Source: Nicotiana tabacum (taxonomy: Eukaryota > Streptophyta > Magnoliopsida > Solanales > Solanaceae). Taken from it: 64,000 nucleotides of DNA. Position 1 is the stretch's first letter. Each line of letters begins with the position of its first letter. Of the stretch, positions 40,812 to 52,735 are shown piece by piece. The stretch spans positions 63,559,854-63,623,853 of the forward strand of contig NC_134096.1 of assembly GCF_000715075.1 (NCBI RefSeq), written 5' to 3'. The notes under the pieces are model-generated. The model did not search any database. It saw only the letters and a list, made by a program, of their open reading frames with translations, and had not been told where the DNA came from. Made by a program: the position numbers and the translations under genes.

Positions 40812-43577
40812 ATGGCTAAAGCTTCAAAATTGGTGCCTCAAAACACTGCTATTTCAACCTCTACCTAGGCCACAGGCACCGAGGAAACCTTTCCGGTAGT
40901 AACCCCGGTACCTCTTCTTACAGAATTCATCCCCCGAGGTTGCTCTATAGACAACGATTTCAAGGTCAAAAAAGTCTCCAAACGAGGAGACCGGGGTGAG
41001 GAGATGTGGAGGTATGTCTGCTCCATCACCGAGTAAATGCTCCAAGTGGTCCGGGAGGACTGCAAATGGGAAGGAAAAACTATAGTCATTCCCAGTCCCG
41101 ATGAGGACATCACGACGCGCGTGGAAGGATACTTAAGCGTTTATACGTATCCTTTCACGTTTAGTCCGGTGGATACGGTGGTCCTTGATTTTTTTAAGAG
41201 GTACGAGATATGACTCGGGCAGAACCACCCGTCCTTTTGTAGGATTATAACCCTCCTCCTTTATTTTGCCAACAACATGGAGAAGCATCGGTTCACGGTC
41301 GACCTTTCTCCGCGTTTACAACCCCTGAATCATCTGAGGGGGGTTAATCAAGCTTGCCCGTCGGGCAAAAAAGGTTCCCTTCTCCTGCATCGACGAGAAC
41401 AGGGACCGAGGCTGGCAGGGGAGGTTTGTTCGGATAAATACCGAAGACCTCATTCCCTCTAAGTTCATGTCATTCCCCGAGAAATGGAACTCAAAATGTA
41501 ATTTTGTTTTATTTTAATTTACTCCTTTGAATTTGCTCATCTTTTCTCATTACTCATTTTTTCTGATAACCAGTTGTCGCCCGAGTCCCCAATGCGGTCC
41601 CTTATTTTAGGGATTGGGTCAAGGGAATCCGCAAACAACTCACCTATCTCGAGCGTGAGTGGAGCAATCTTTCCAAAGGTAAATAAGAGGCTCGTTCTCA
41701 TGGTGAGTGTCCCTCTTCCTCCGATTAAATTCCCCTTTTAGGTCATTTTTATCTTATCATTATTTTGACTAAGTTATTTCCTTTCACAGATTTTTCGAAG
41801 ACTACTGAGCTTCGGGCAATCACTGAGGCCATGGCCTCGGACCTGTCTGAAAAACCATCCGCCTCACTGAAGCCCGCTGCCGAAGCCGTTGCAAAGAAGG
41901 AGGAGAAAAAAAAAAGGTCTCATGACTCCTCGGATGCTCTTGCCGAGGCTAGGAAGAAGAAAAGAGTCGTGTTCAGGGTCAAGAAGAGCACAAAAATGCC
42001 TTCACTGCCCGAGTCCCGGATCCCGAGGCTCTTTACCGGCTCAAGGATTTTTCTGAGGATAACGACGACATAGAGTTCGCCACTCACAAGCCGATCGACA
42101 TCGAACTGGATTTAGGGCCCCTGGATGAGGTTTCTCAAAAGTCTAAGTCCCCTATAGCTTGGGGACTCGAAGAAGAGCAAGTAACGTTTGCTTCAAAGGA
42201 GGCTCTTCTGGTTCCGAGGGAAACTGCTTCAGCAAACATCGACGTTATTAATGTTTCGGAGTCACCGCCTCATATGGAGTCCTTCTTAAATAAGGCTCGA
42301 GACGCTGCAGAGAAACCGACCAAGGCCTCCCAGGCCATGGATGAGGCGATCAATTCATTTTTAGAGGGCGTAGATGTCGGCATGCTAGAGGATTACTCCG
42401 GCTTTAGCCACCTGGAGATCCCAAAAAGGGATGTGCAGCTAGGGTCAGGTGGGCCGAGTTCGAGCCTAAAGCTCAAGAAGCAGTTTCCCGCCCAGAGTGT
42501 GGATCCTGACTGGAAGAAAATGGTCATGTTGACCATATCAACGGATACTAGGATTCTATTTGGGCCAGTCGGAGTGGCCAGCTATATCTGTTCCTTGGTA
42601 ACCGAAGAGAACCAAGTGAAGATGAACGAGGTAGATGCGCCAATCCTCTTCAACGATGCTCAGTAGACGCTAAACATGGTATTCCTTCTTCTCTTTCATT
42701 ATAAAAGGGTTCTTTTTGCCTCAACGGTATTCTAGTGATTCCTCTTTCTTTGTGTCTCAGGCCTCCGTACTTCACCATGAGAGCTTTCACCGGGCCAAGA
42801 TAGAGGTGATTCACCTCGAGTTCCAGCTCAAGGAGCAGGTCCGACAAAAAGACACGTACAAAGCTCTCTGTGAGCAAAACGATGAAGTCCTTAGGGATCA
42901 CTCCGCCCTGCAAGCCGAGATGGAAAAATCCTAAAATGAGACCTCGAAGGCTAAACAGGAACACACCCTTCTGGTTGAAAAGGTAAGAGTGTCTGAGATC
43001 GATAACGAGAGGTTAAACGCAGATGCTACCGCAACCTCGTAGGTCCAAGAAAAGATAAACCTTATTGACCAACTTAGGTCCTAAATGGACGAGGTCAGAG
43101 TTTCAGCTGAGGAATTAAGGGCAAAATAGATCTCCTGGCCTCGGAGCGGGATGCCACCAAAGAGGACCTGGCATCGACCAAAGTTCAGCTTAGAGTGATG
43201 AGAGAAAAAGGTCGACAAATGGTCTCGGCTAAACAAGGAGCTCTAGCACAACTTGACTAGGCCGTTGCAGAACGGGATGCTCTCGACCAAGAATACACTG
43301 CTCTAAAGTCCAAATGGAGGTGGCTTAGGATGGGGTCACGGAAGCCCAGGACATGATGGCCCAGCTCAAGAATGATGTAGAGGTAGTTGAGGCCCGTGTA
43401 ATAACGAAGGCTTAATATGTGAAGTGGCTGCCTCGAAGAGAGACCCTTGAGGAGATTCATGCTCGGGGGGTTAATCTAGCGACCGAGATCAAAAAATCTA
43501 AGAGGCTTGAAGCTGAGGCCAAAGCTAGGTACCAACCCGACGGTTCGGATAACGATCCGGGCTCTGATGAGGAATAG
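40812..43577 (+). pseudogene. Antisense intron-bearing gene of Gypsy-2 (Transposase_28-like protein), decayed
   Basis: Start ATG at 40812 (AAAATGGCT). Exon 1 is 40812-41497, exon 2 41574-41678, exon 3 41790-42678, exon 4 42761-43577. Introns of 76, 111 and 82 bp (GTAATT..CCAG, GTAAAT..ACAG, GTATTC..TCAG), phases 1, 1, 0. Exon 1 has PSPDEDITTRVEGYLSVYTY and ends WNSK at the same point as the other two copies. Exon 2 has VPYFRDWVKGIR. Exon 3 begins DFSKTTELRA and contains basic runs (EEKKKRS, RKKKRV) that could act as a nuclear signal. Exon 4 is a predicted coiled coil ending DPGSDEE. Stops occur early in exon 1 (after ISTST), later in exon 1 and at several sites in exon 4, with a frameshift near 42000. 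It is closer to the Gypsy-3 gene than to the Gypsy-1 gene. Confidence 0.78.
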
Positions 43578-44690
43578 GCAGGAAATGCCTTAGATTACTT
43601 TTGTCTTTTCTTGTAGTTGTATGCTCTGTACTTTGAGGCCATTTTATAGTACCTTTGTAAATATCTTTTGGTAACGTATATATGAAATTTCTCTTCGGCT
43701 AAACATTATGTCCTTTACTTTTTTGTACTTGCTTATGTTTAAGACTTAGGATATGTAAATTGTGTCTCGGTCTTCATAATATGCCATCGATGCCTTAGCA
43801 TAGAATTTGACATTGCTTAAAATGTTCGATCTCCCACAGCTTGGATGAGGACTGGAATAAATAATAATTCTGAGTTGCTCTGAATTCGGAGGACTCGATA
43901 AAAAATGAAGTTTTTACTAAAATATGCGAGTGATTTACCCGGACATAAATATTATTTGCCGAAGGTGGATCTTTTTATGGCCGTAGTATGAGACCAAGTA
44001 ACTTGACCGGGTCTAAAAGAATCTTTTATGGATTAAAAATATGTAAGGATCTTACTTTTTATGCACGAACTCAGACGTCTCTGATCTGTTTATATGTTGT
44101 GACCGAAGCTCTAAAGGATTCGTCTCTTAAGTTGGCTATGGCCTTTCGTGTTTGGGCCCTGCCTTGTAGGCTTAGTGCCTTCGGGATTTATTAGCCTGAA
44201 TTTCCCGATCTTACTGTCGGGTAACAGTCCCCGGTTCAAGGTAGTCCGTAGGCTTAGAGGTCTTTATATGGTTGTGCAAGGTATCGAGGGTTTTTACTGC
44301 CTTCGAGGTTTCATGCCCCCGTTTAATGGTGGCTCGTGGGCCTAGAAAGTTTTGAACCTAGTATTCATTCTAAGTGACTTAACGATAATATTGCATATGC
44401 AAATGTGAGCCGATGAAACATAGAAGGCGAATTTCTTTTATTACTTTGAATGTAGTGTAAGTAATTGAAGGTACAAAAGCTATCCGCCATTGCGAGAATA
44501 AGCTATGGGGTTACGGTTCATTTGAGAGTTTGACCCTTACAATTAGTCCTAATATTCAAGCCTTGGCTTTCAATTTCGAATAGGAATGCCTTCTAAATTT
44601 CCGAACTTAGGACTTCGATTCTTGACTCAGGGTATGATGGCCCCCTAGTCTTAGACCGGTCTTCAAAACTAGGGTAGTACGATTATTGTT
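43578..44690. other. Gypsy-2 spacer between antisense gene and integrase
   Basis: 1.1 kb of non-coding sequence. Unlike Gypsy-1 and Gypsy-3 there is no tandem array in this position. Confidence 0.55.
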
Positions 44691-44766
44691 GCCTCGTTAA
44701 AAACCTTGCCGTAAAATCCACTTCGGGAAAAAATCGATCCAAGAGAAAAATAGTGCAACGCGTACT
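44691..44766. other. Conserved non-coding block downstream of Gypsy-2 integrase
   Basis: GCCTCGTTAAAAACCTTG..., aligned with 34728-34798 in Gypsy-1, including a decayed form of the CCCAATTGGG palindrome (TCCACTTCGGGA) and a following A-rich segment. Confidence 0.52.
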
Positions 44767-44857
44767 TTCAGATCTAATCCTTGGATTTGACTTCGATTGA
44801 GTACTTGCATGGTTAGTTCAAAGCGTAATAAACCATAAAGAATATTGTGTTCATACG

Positions 44858-45900
44858 TTAGCAATGGTACCACTTTAAGTGTTCCACATTCCAATTGTTG
44901 GGTAGTTGTACACCATTTCCGAACTCGAGCTGGTATAAATCTTTCCCAGTTATACCGGTGACTCTATACGGTCCTTCCCAGTTTGGGCCTAGTTTTCCGT
45001 CATTCGGGTTCTTGGTATGCATTGTAACTTTCCTCAATACCAAGTCCTCGACTTGGAAGTGTCTAAGGTTTGCCCTTCGGTTGTAATATCTCCCCATTTG
45101 TTGCTTTTGGGCTGCTAACTGGACTAGGGCGGCTTCTCTCCTTTCATCTGCTAAATTTAAGCTTGTAGTTGTGGCCTCGCCGTTTGACGTCTCCGTAGCA
45201 TATTGGAACCTTAAGCTCGGTTCTCCAACCTCTACCAGAATCAAAGCTTCTGCTTCATAGACTAGAGAGAATGGTGTTCCACCGGTACTCTATTTCGAAG
45301 TTGTTCGATACGTTGTCACACTTATTCTCAGTCGGCATCCCGAACCAGCATATTATATGATCCCAGATGAAGTTGATGACCTCCTTTTCCCTAAATTTCT
45401 CGAACGCATGTGCTTCAACCCACTTGGAGAAGTAATCGATCATAAATAAGATGTACTGGGCTTTGTCGGGTGCCCACGCCAAAGGATCCATGATGTTCAT
45501 TCCCTATTTCATGAATGGCCAAGGGAAAAGGACCAGGTGAAGCATCTCCCCCGGTTGGTAGATCATCGAAGCGTGCCTTTGACATTCGTTACACTTTTGA
45601 ACAAAGTCTTTCACATCATTTTCCATCTCGTTTTAGTCATAAACAACCCTAATCAATTTTTGAACCAATGACTCCGCTCCTGAATAGTTTTTGCAAGTAC
45701 CCTCGTGGACTTCCCTCATCAAGTAATCGGTCTCCCCGGGACCTAAACACCTCGCTAAAGGTCCGAAGAACGATCTTCGGTATAGTTTTCCTCCAACCAA
45801 GCTAAATCTAGCAGCCTTAGTTCGAAGGGACCTTGATTCTTTGGGATCCGACGGCAACTTCCCCTTCTGAAGGTAGTCTATGTATTTTTTTCTCCAATCC
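44858..45900 (-). pseudogene. Gypsy-2 integrase, broken
   Basis: Minus strand. HEGTCKNYSGAESLVQK (near 45700) and CNECQRHASM (near 45590) form the zinc-binding domain. The core reads GMNIMDPL (45500) where the family has Asp, so the first catalytic acid is Asn. KCDNVSNNF (near 45320) keeps the second Asp. Directly after, the frame passes to the SLVYEAEAL region (near 45260), so about 100 residues including the catalytic Glu are deleted. The C-terminal domain (45244-44858) ends LPNNWNVEHLKWYHC and is well preserved. Confidence 0.85.
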
Positions 45901-45984
45901 TAAGTCAAGCTCATTCAGTTTACCTTGGTATGACCTTCCTCTATCACTGATCTCATCAATTGCACCACCATTCCTGAATTGAAT

Positions 45985-46461
45985 TCATCGGAGTTGACTG
46001 ACAACCCTAGATTAGCTAACGTATCGACCTCGTTATTCTGATCACGAGGCATGTTGTAGTGTACATTCCTTGAACTGATGTAATATTACTTGTAGCTTAT
46101 CTAGGTATCTTCGCATCCGGTCTTCTTTTACTTCAATTGTCCTGTTAACTTGGTTGACAACGGGGAGAGAATCGCACTTGGCTTCGATCACCTCAGCCCC
46201 CAGGTTCTTAGCCAGTTCTACACCTGTAATTATAGCCTCATATTCGGCTTCATTGTTAGTCAATTTCACAGTTCTAATAGACTGCCTTATCACATTACCC
46301 GTGGGTGGTTTTAGTACGATTCCCAACTCGAACCTTTTCACGTTGGAAACACCGTCCGTGAATAGGGTCCAGACCCTTGAGCTAGTCCCCGAGGTAAGTA
46401 ATAATTCTTTCTCGACCTCGGGGATCCAAGCCGGTGTGAACTCGGCCACGAATTCTGCCAA
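45985..46461 (-). pseudogene. Gypsy-2 archaeal-type RNase H
   Basis: Second RNase H of the Tat group, following the polymerase-linked one. Acidic motifs on the minus strand: LFTDGVSN (near 46365), NNEAEYEA (near 46250), AKCDSLPVVNQV (near 46170) and NNEVDTLANL (near 46020). The catalytic set is retained, but the frame stops near 46042. Confidence 0.85.
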
Positions 46462-46464
46462 AAT

Positions 46465-47760
46465 TTAATACTTTATAGCAGTACGAGGTTTGTACTCAAT
46501 ATCGTATCTGCTAACCTCTACATCCCATTTTGCTAGCCGGCCTGAAAGCTCGGGTTTATGCATAACATTCCTTAGCGAACATGAGGTCACGACACGTATA
46601 TAGTGACATTGAAAGTATAGTTTTAGTTTCCTAGATGCGTTTAATACGGAAAACGCTAATTTGTCTAGGTGTGGATACCTTGTTTCGGCATCACACAGGG
46701 TTTTACTAACATAATAGATAGGAAACTGCGTACCTTCTTCTTCCCGAACAAGGACATCACTTACCGCTACCTCGGAGACTGCCAAGTGGAGGTATAATTT
46801 CCCATTCGCCTTCAGGGTGTACAACAAAGGAGGACTTGATAAGTATCGTTTGAGTTGTAAGCCTGTTGACATTCCGGGGTCCAAGAGAAGTCATTCTTTT
46901 TCTTTAGTAACAAGAAGAACTGGTTGCTCTTATCCGATGACCTAGAAATAAATCAGCCCAATGCGGCTATCAGCCCGGTCTGTCTCTGCACCGCCTTGAC
47001 TTTTTCAATCATGGTGATATATTTTATGTATTTATTTTATCTGGGTTGATCTCTATTCCCCGGTTACATACCATGAAACAGAGGAACTTGCCTGAGCCGA
47101 CTCCGAAGGCACACTTCTCCAGGTTCAGCTTCATGTTGTATTTCCTTAGTATGTCGAAGGTTTCCTGCAAATATTTTAAATGGTCCTATGCTTGCAGGGA
47201 CTTAACTAATATATCGTCAATATAAACCTTAATTAATTTCCCTATTTGTTCCTCAAACATTAGGTTAACTAGGCATTGATACGTGACACTGACATGTTTT
47301 TAATCTAAACGGCATCACGTTATAACAATAGGTGCCGAATTTATCTATAAAAGAAGTCTTCTCTTGGTCGCCCGGGTCCATCCATATTTGGTTGTACCCC
47401 GAATGGGCATCGAGAAAACTCAGTGTCTCATACCCAGCCGTTGCATCGATCATTCGATCGATGTTAGGCAAAGGAATGAATCCTTAGGGCATGCCTTATT
47501 CAAGTCCTTATAATCTACTTATATTTTAAGTTTGTTTCCTTTTTTAGGTACGACTAGCTACTACGTTAGCTAGCCAATCCAGGTATTTAACCTCCCGAAT
47601 GGAACCTATTTTTAAGAGTTTAGATACCTCGTCTTTGATAAATGTCTGCTTGATTTCGGACTGCTGTCTCCTCTTCTTTTTGACCGGGTGAAATTTCAGA
47701 TCCAAGCTCAATTTTTGAGTTGTTACCTCCGGCGGGATCCCGTTCATATCTAACTAGGAC
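46465..47760 (-). pseudogene. Gypsy-2 reverse transcriptase and linked RNase H, broken
   Basis: Minus strand. RT start with LSLDLKFHPVKKKRRQQ (near 47710), FLDAHSGYNQIWMDP (near 47410), catalytic YIDDILVK (near 47210), followed by the connection and RNase H part (46884-46465: LAVSEVAVSDVLVREEEG, YPHLDKLAF, LSGRLAKW). The usual acidic TDAS-type motif of this RNase H reads AVSE, as expected when the archaeal-type domain has taken over. Frame changes and stops occur near 47265, 46985 and 46900. Confidence 0.85.
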
Positions 47761-48085
47761 CAGGAAAAATAATGGGCATTAGCTTTAAGGAAATCAGTGA
47801 GTTTTTTCCTGAGCTCGGGGATTAATCCCGTGTCCAGGTATAACTTATTGTCCGGTAAGTACTCGATCAATATGACTTGTTCCAGTTCCTCGATTGTTGA
47901 CTTGGAGGCTTCGGTATCATCGGGTACTATAAAGGATCTCGGGACCCTGAAGTCATCTTCCTCATTCGTTGAGCGTTCCTTCTGTTTATCTGACCCAGTA
48001 GGGGTCGAGATCGATGATTTCTATTTGGTGCCTTTCCCTTCGACTAACCCCCCACTTTTCGATGTCGTGATCGGGGGAACCGGGC

Positions 48086-48540
48086 TTACTTCCTCGATAA
48101 CGAACATCTCTTTTGCGGCCGGTTATTCCCCGTAGACCATTTTGATTCCACTTGGGTTGGAAATATCAACGCTTGATGCAAGGTTGATGGTACTGCCCTC
48201 ATGTTATGGACCCATGGTCTCCCGAACAAGGCGTTGTATCTCATATCCCCCTCGATTACATAGAACTTTATCACCCGGGTGGTTCCGCCTACTTTGATCG
48301 GTACAGTGATTTCACCCTTCGTTATCTCGCACGCTATATTAAACCCGTTCAATACTCCAACTGCTGGTACAATCTGTTCCAATAGCCCCGGTTGTTCCAG
48401 AACTCTCCATCGGATGATGTTAACCGAGCTACCTAGATCAATTAATACACGTCTAACTCAAGATTCATTAACAAGAATAGATATTACCAGTGTGTCATTG
48501 TGAGGTTGAATGATGCCTTCGACGTCCTCGTCGCTGAACG
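48086..48540 (-). pseudogene. Gypsy-2 aspartic protease, broken
   Basis: Minus strand. The active-site region reads LIDLGSSVNII (near 48440; IDLGSS for the usual D-T/S-G), followed by VGVLNGFNI, GEITVPIKVGG and ALFGRPWVHNMRAVPSTLHQ (48382-48150), the normal end of plant gypsy proteases. Stops at about 48383 and in the stretch before the active site break the frame. Confidence 0.78.
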
Positions 48541-48571
48541 AGATGGATCCCTACAGAACGTAGTCTCGAGT

Positions 48572-50192
48572 TCATTTTTCTCTTGTGATAGAAACCTTGG
48601 TGCGTTTTATCATTGGCCCTTGTGGAACATCTACTCCTCCAATGATCATGTTAATCATATGTTGAGGTTGTTCCTGCTTGATTTGTTTGTTGGCGTCCCT
48701 GATTTTGAAATGGTTTTTGACCCACTCACTTAGGAATTCCCGAAGATGCTTGTTGTTGAATAGACGAGTCACTTCTTCCCTTAGCTATCTACAATCTTCG
48801 GTTCTGTGACCGTGAGTACCGTGATATTTACATATCAAGTTATGATCCCTCTATGCGGGATCGGAGTGGAGTGGCCTTGTTCATTTGGAATCCTTGATGC
48901 GATCGATGGCCGACACTATACTCTCCGCATCCACATTGAAGTTCTACTCTGATAGTCTCGGGGCATCTCTGCCCCCCGGTGATCTGTCGAACCCGTTTCG
49001 ATTTGCCAAACCGTGGTTGTTTGGAACCTGGTCACTTCTCCTATCATTCCTGGTCGGTGGAAATTAGATCTGTTTCCTCTTCTATCCGAGCTTTATGGCT
49101 GGTATCGATCTCGGAGTGGCCTCGGATCCTGATCCACAGTTCTTTTAGACCTATCATTCACTCTATTGGGGTAAACAAACCCCGAGAGAGCTCCTAGCTG
49201 ATCGTCCTCAACTCTGATCTTTGACCGGTACCTGTTGTGGACATCGACCCAGGTGACCGTAGGGTATTCTACCAAGTTTTTCTTTAATTGTTGAGAAGTA
49301 ACCGAACTTCGAGGGTTGATCCCCTGAGTAAACTCCTAAACGGCCCAATCGTCTTCAACTGGGGGCAGGTCCATCCGTTCTATCTGGAACCTCGATACGA
49401 ATTCCCTAAGCATCTTGTTGTCCCTTTGCTTAACTTTAAACAGGTCTGATTTCCTAGTCTCAACATTGATAGCACCGGCATGGGCTTTAACATAGGCATC
49501 TGCAAGCATAGCAAATGAATCAATAAAATTTGGGGGTAAGTTATGGTACCATATTATCGCTCCCTTGGATAAGGTTTTCCCTAATTTCTTCAGCAACACC
49601 AACTCGATCTTATCGTCCTCGAGGTCATTGCCTTTTATTGCACATGTGTAGAAGGTCACATGCTCGTTTCAATATATGGTTAAATTATACTTGAGAATAT
49701 CGGGCATTCGAAACCTTTTCAGAATTGGCTTCGGTGCCGCACTCGGGGGGAAAGGCTTCTGAATGAACTTTTTGAAATTTGGTCCCTTCAATATCGGAGG
49801 CGCTCCCAGAATCTGATCGACCCTAGAATTGTAAGTCTCCACCTTCTTGTCATTTTCCTCTATCTTCTTTTCGCCGAATTTCACCTGTTTTGTCAGTGCT
49901 TCGAGCATTTTCATTACCTCGGAATCTTCCCCGGATCCGAACCCATCCAATTTTGTGACAATATGTTCTTCTCTCCGAGTATCTTCTCGGTCGTGTTCTG
50001 TGCGTGATTTTGACTCTGCGCTTGTGCTATTTCCACTTGCTGGCCTTGTAATATTTCAAAAATCAAACGTAAGCTAACTCCATCACCTCCCCCTTTTGGG
50101 CGCTTCTCGAGCCGATGATCGAGGTACCCCGTCAATGTTGTTTTCGGGATAAGTCGGTAGGTTGATATTGATAGCAACTTGTGAATTAGCAT
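48572..50192 (-). pseudogene. Gypsy-2 gag, broken
   Basis: Minus strand. N-terminal coiled region (49950-49669, MKMLEALTKQVKFGEKK), capsid core (49659-49336, KGAIIWYHNLPP, YVKAHAGAINVETRKSD, LREFVSRFQIER), and a C-terminal zinc-knuckle-like CKYHGTHGHRTEDC (near 48810) followed by LREFLSEWVK. Stops after AV at 49336, near 49669 and inside the knuckle region prevent translation. Confidence 0.82.
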
Positions 50193-50410
50193 CGACTGTC
50201 AGTAACTGGAACGTCATTAGGGTCAATAGGGGCACGTCGTTGCTTGGTAACACGTTATTATTTTCACCGTGGTGGCCAGACTCGGCGTCAACATTTAAGT
50301 GAGCAGATTGAGAATTTTACATTTTAAATGGACCTGAAATCAAACTTCAAAGAGCAAGTGTAAAATAGGGTGTGTTATAGAGATTTATATTAAATCACCA
50401 GTATTATCAT

Positions 50411-50433
50411 TATCCCCACGGTAGACGCCAAAC
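50411..50433 (-). promoter_or_regulatory. Gypsy-2 primer-binding site
   Basis: On the minus strand the base after the 5' LTR begins GTTTGGCGTCTACCGTGGGG, a TGGCG-type site usual for this gypsy branch. The tRNA is not assigned. Confidence 0.7.
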
Positions 50434-51124
50434 TGTTTACCCTTAAACTGAATAACAATTAAATTTGTATGTGGTTTAAAGGATACGTGATTTAATTTAA
50501 TACGAATGATCTAAGAACAATAAATAATTGAATTAAAGGAAAACAAAGCGATCAAACCAAATGTAATGAAACAATTAAGCCTGGCGTTAGATATGTGCTG
50601 GAAAATGATTCTGATCAAGCCCTTGAGATGAGCTTGATTGCAACTAAAGAAGTGAACAGCTGAAGAACACTTTGGACAATGGTTAGAAGACAAAAATAAA
50701 CTTTATTGCTTTGATATGCGTGCTAACAGTAGTGAAAAAATAAAAAGGTTCTCCCCTTTATATAGTAGGGGAGTTTCATTGCTAGTACAAGTCTAAATAG
50801 GATAAAAATTATTTTTCTATAGTAAAACATGATCCGCAGTTGATATCGGGCATGATCCGCACTGTAATATCCGGTTGATGGCAGATATTTTGGCTTCTCG
50901 TTCGTTCTCTCTAACTGTCTTCCCTTTAACCTCGATTCTTTGTTTTGCTCCCGCTTGGTTCTTTCCATATTTAGCCATGCCCGATTCTTGACGTGTCATT
51001 CGTCCCCCGGGCTCTGATCTATGAGCACCCTCGGCTTTACCCGAGCCAGCATCGAACCACGTTGTCTCTCGTTTCTTCATTGGGAAATCGGAGATAAAAT
51101 TACCCCCGATTTTACCCATACGCA
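50434..51124 (-). repeat. Gypsy-2 5' LTR (right)
   Basis: 691 bp. Minus-strand TATATAAAG at about 50757-50765 is the likely promoter of the genomic RNA. Confidence 0.94.
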
Positions 51125-51129
51125 GAATA
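51125..51129. repeat. Gypsy-2 target-site duplication, right (GAATA)
   Basis: Equals 39650-39654. Confidence 0.88.
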
Positions 51130-51769
51130 TAAGAAATCGAAACTCTAATTACAAGCATACGAGAAGGTAATAAAAACTATAGTACTAAATCATTACCGTT
51201 ATAGGTAGCTACCAGTGCGTATAATTTCAAGTTATGACATATAATCGATCTGGATTATGTATGTGGTAAACCTACCACACAGAGACACACACACATAATC
51301 ATTTTTACGCCAATAACGCATATTTTTATCACTTCCAAAACTCAATGGAATAAATTATACAATTTCGCTGCCAATCACATATTTAGAAGTCAAAAAAGGT
51401 ACCACGTGTTGAAAGCATATTCTTAATCTAAACATTTTTCTTTTGTCCTTTTATAACTACACGGCTACACCTACAGGTTGCTCCATATCGACTGACGAAA
51501 GATAAGTCGAAATATTTCCTATTAACTTATTTTCCTTATTCTCTTTTATGTTAAAATAGAATACTTATCTTAATTAGGATAAGCTTTGTGGAACATTTTC
51601 TAATGGAACCTATAGAACATGAAATTTTCTTCCGAATCCCCAAGTATTGCGATCTTTTGGCAACTCAAAACATCTAGCTCATTTGAAAAACCTTCAAGTT
51701 TGATGCAGAAAACACCGTTTAATTTTTTGTTAAAAGATCCAAAATGCTTATTATACTTTTTATCTGACA
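51130..51769. other. AT-rich flank right of Gypsy-2
   Basis: No gene recognised. Confidence 0.5.
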
Positions 51770-51881
51770 AGAGAGTTGCTCAGATGGTCAGCACCCTAAA
51801 TTTGTGAGTTCGAGTCATCAAATGAGTAATAGCTCCAACAAAAGGGGATCGAAGGAAAATTAAAGGGGAGGAAAAAAAACT
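51770..51881 (+). mobile_element. tRNA-derived SINE
   Basis: GTTGCTCAGATGGTCAG gives the A box (51776-51792) and GAGTTCGAGTC the B box (near 51810), then a short body and an A-rich end at about 51873-51881. The head differs from that of the SINE at 7818, so it is another family. It is too short for a full tRNA gene, and no cloverleaf can be drawn. Confidence 0.6.
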
Positions 51882-52414
51882 TTTTGTTCGTTATTCTAGT
51901 TATTTTCTTTGTCTCATTTTACATGATGTATTTTAGTATTTGATTAGATACAAAATTTAATTTATCGACTTACCTATTGTAATTGTGTAGAGAAAAAATG
52001 TGTTAAAGTAAATATTAAAACGTTGATTTGATGTAAAACAAATATCATATCAAACTTAGAACTTGAATGGTAAAGTTAATTTGATTTTCGAAAGTTAAAT
52101 AAAATAATATATTTATTATCAGTGAAATTATGAGTCACATTTTAGAATGTCTTACAAGAAACATATATATTGGAACATAATTTGACTTATTTGTATCTAC
52201 GGTTTTTAAAAAGTAGAGCTCTAGCACCTATTTTGGCTCGAATTCTGCTGCAAACTTTTTCATGTGTTTTTAACTTTTTGAAGTCACGAGGGGTGCACAC
52301 GTTAAAACAATTCATGAGTACCTCATGTCATCTCTTTAACTTCTCGTTTTAAATTAGTTCAATCTAATAATTAATATATTGAATTTGTTTGTCCATTTCC
52401 TTTTTATATATTGA
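51882..52414. other. AT-rich stretch before Copia-2
   Basis: Nothing recognised. Confidence 0.5.
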
Positions 52415-52634
52415 TGTGTATGTGTGTGTAACAGCAATCACACGTGGCATCATTAGTTTAGTTAGTTAGTTGGTGGTTAGAATAATAATTTTAGTGGAGT
52501 TGGTTAGCGGAGTCAATTGTATATATGGACTTTAGGATTCAGATAATACAGGGATTATCATTTTTTCCCAATTCCGTTTCTTCTCTCTTCTCTCATCTCG
52601 CACTAGTCGACTCCATTAGAGAAGCTTCAAGCTT
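52415..52634 (+). repeat. Copia-2 5' LTR
   Basis: Short LTR with TTAGTTAGTTAG and GTATATATGGAC motifs. It lacks a segment present in the 3' copy. Confidence 0.82.
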
Positions 52635-52735
52635 GATGCCGGAGGAATTCGCTGTATAATTTCTGCTAGTTCGTGCATATGATCGATTCATTGTCGGATT
52701 ATATCGAAGCTTGAGATTTCTTCAAACTGTCAACA

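Larger units (their letters stand above)
39655..51124 (-). mobile_element. Gypsy-2: full-length but decayed Tat-like Ty3/gypsy element
   Basis: 11,470 bp on the minus strand with LTRs 50434-51124 (5') and 39655-40348 (3'), GAATA target duplications, primer site, gag, protease, RT, two RNase H domains, integrase, and an intron-bearing gene on the plus strand (40812-43577). The start of the LTRs differs by roughly 10% or more by eye, so the insertion is old, and it predates the duplication because copy A ends inside its 3' LTR. Confidence 0.95.

Noticed and set aside
52403..52419. Exact five-base target duplication for Copia-2
   Set aside because: No placement of the LTR ends gave matching flanks, so none is claimed.
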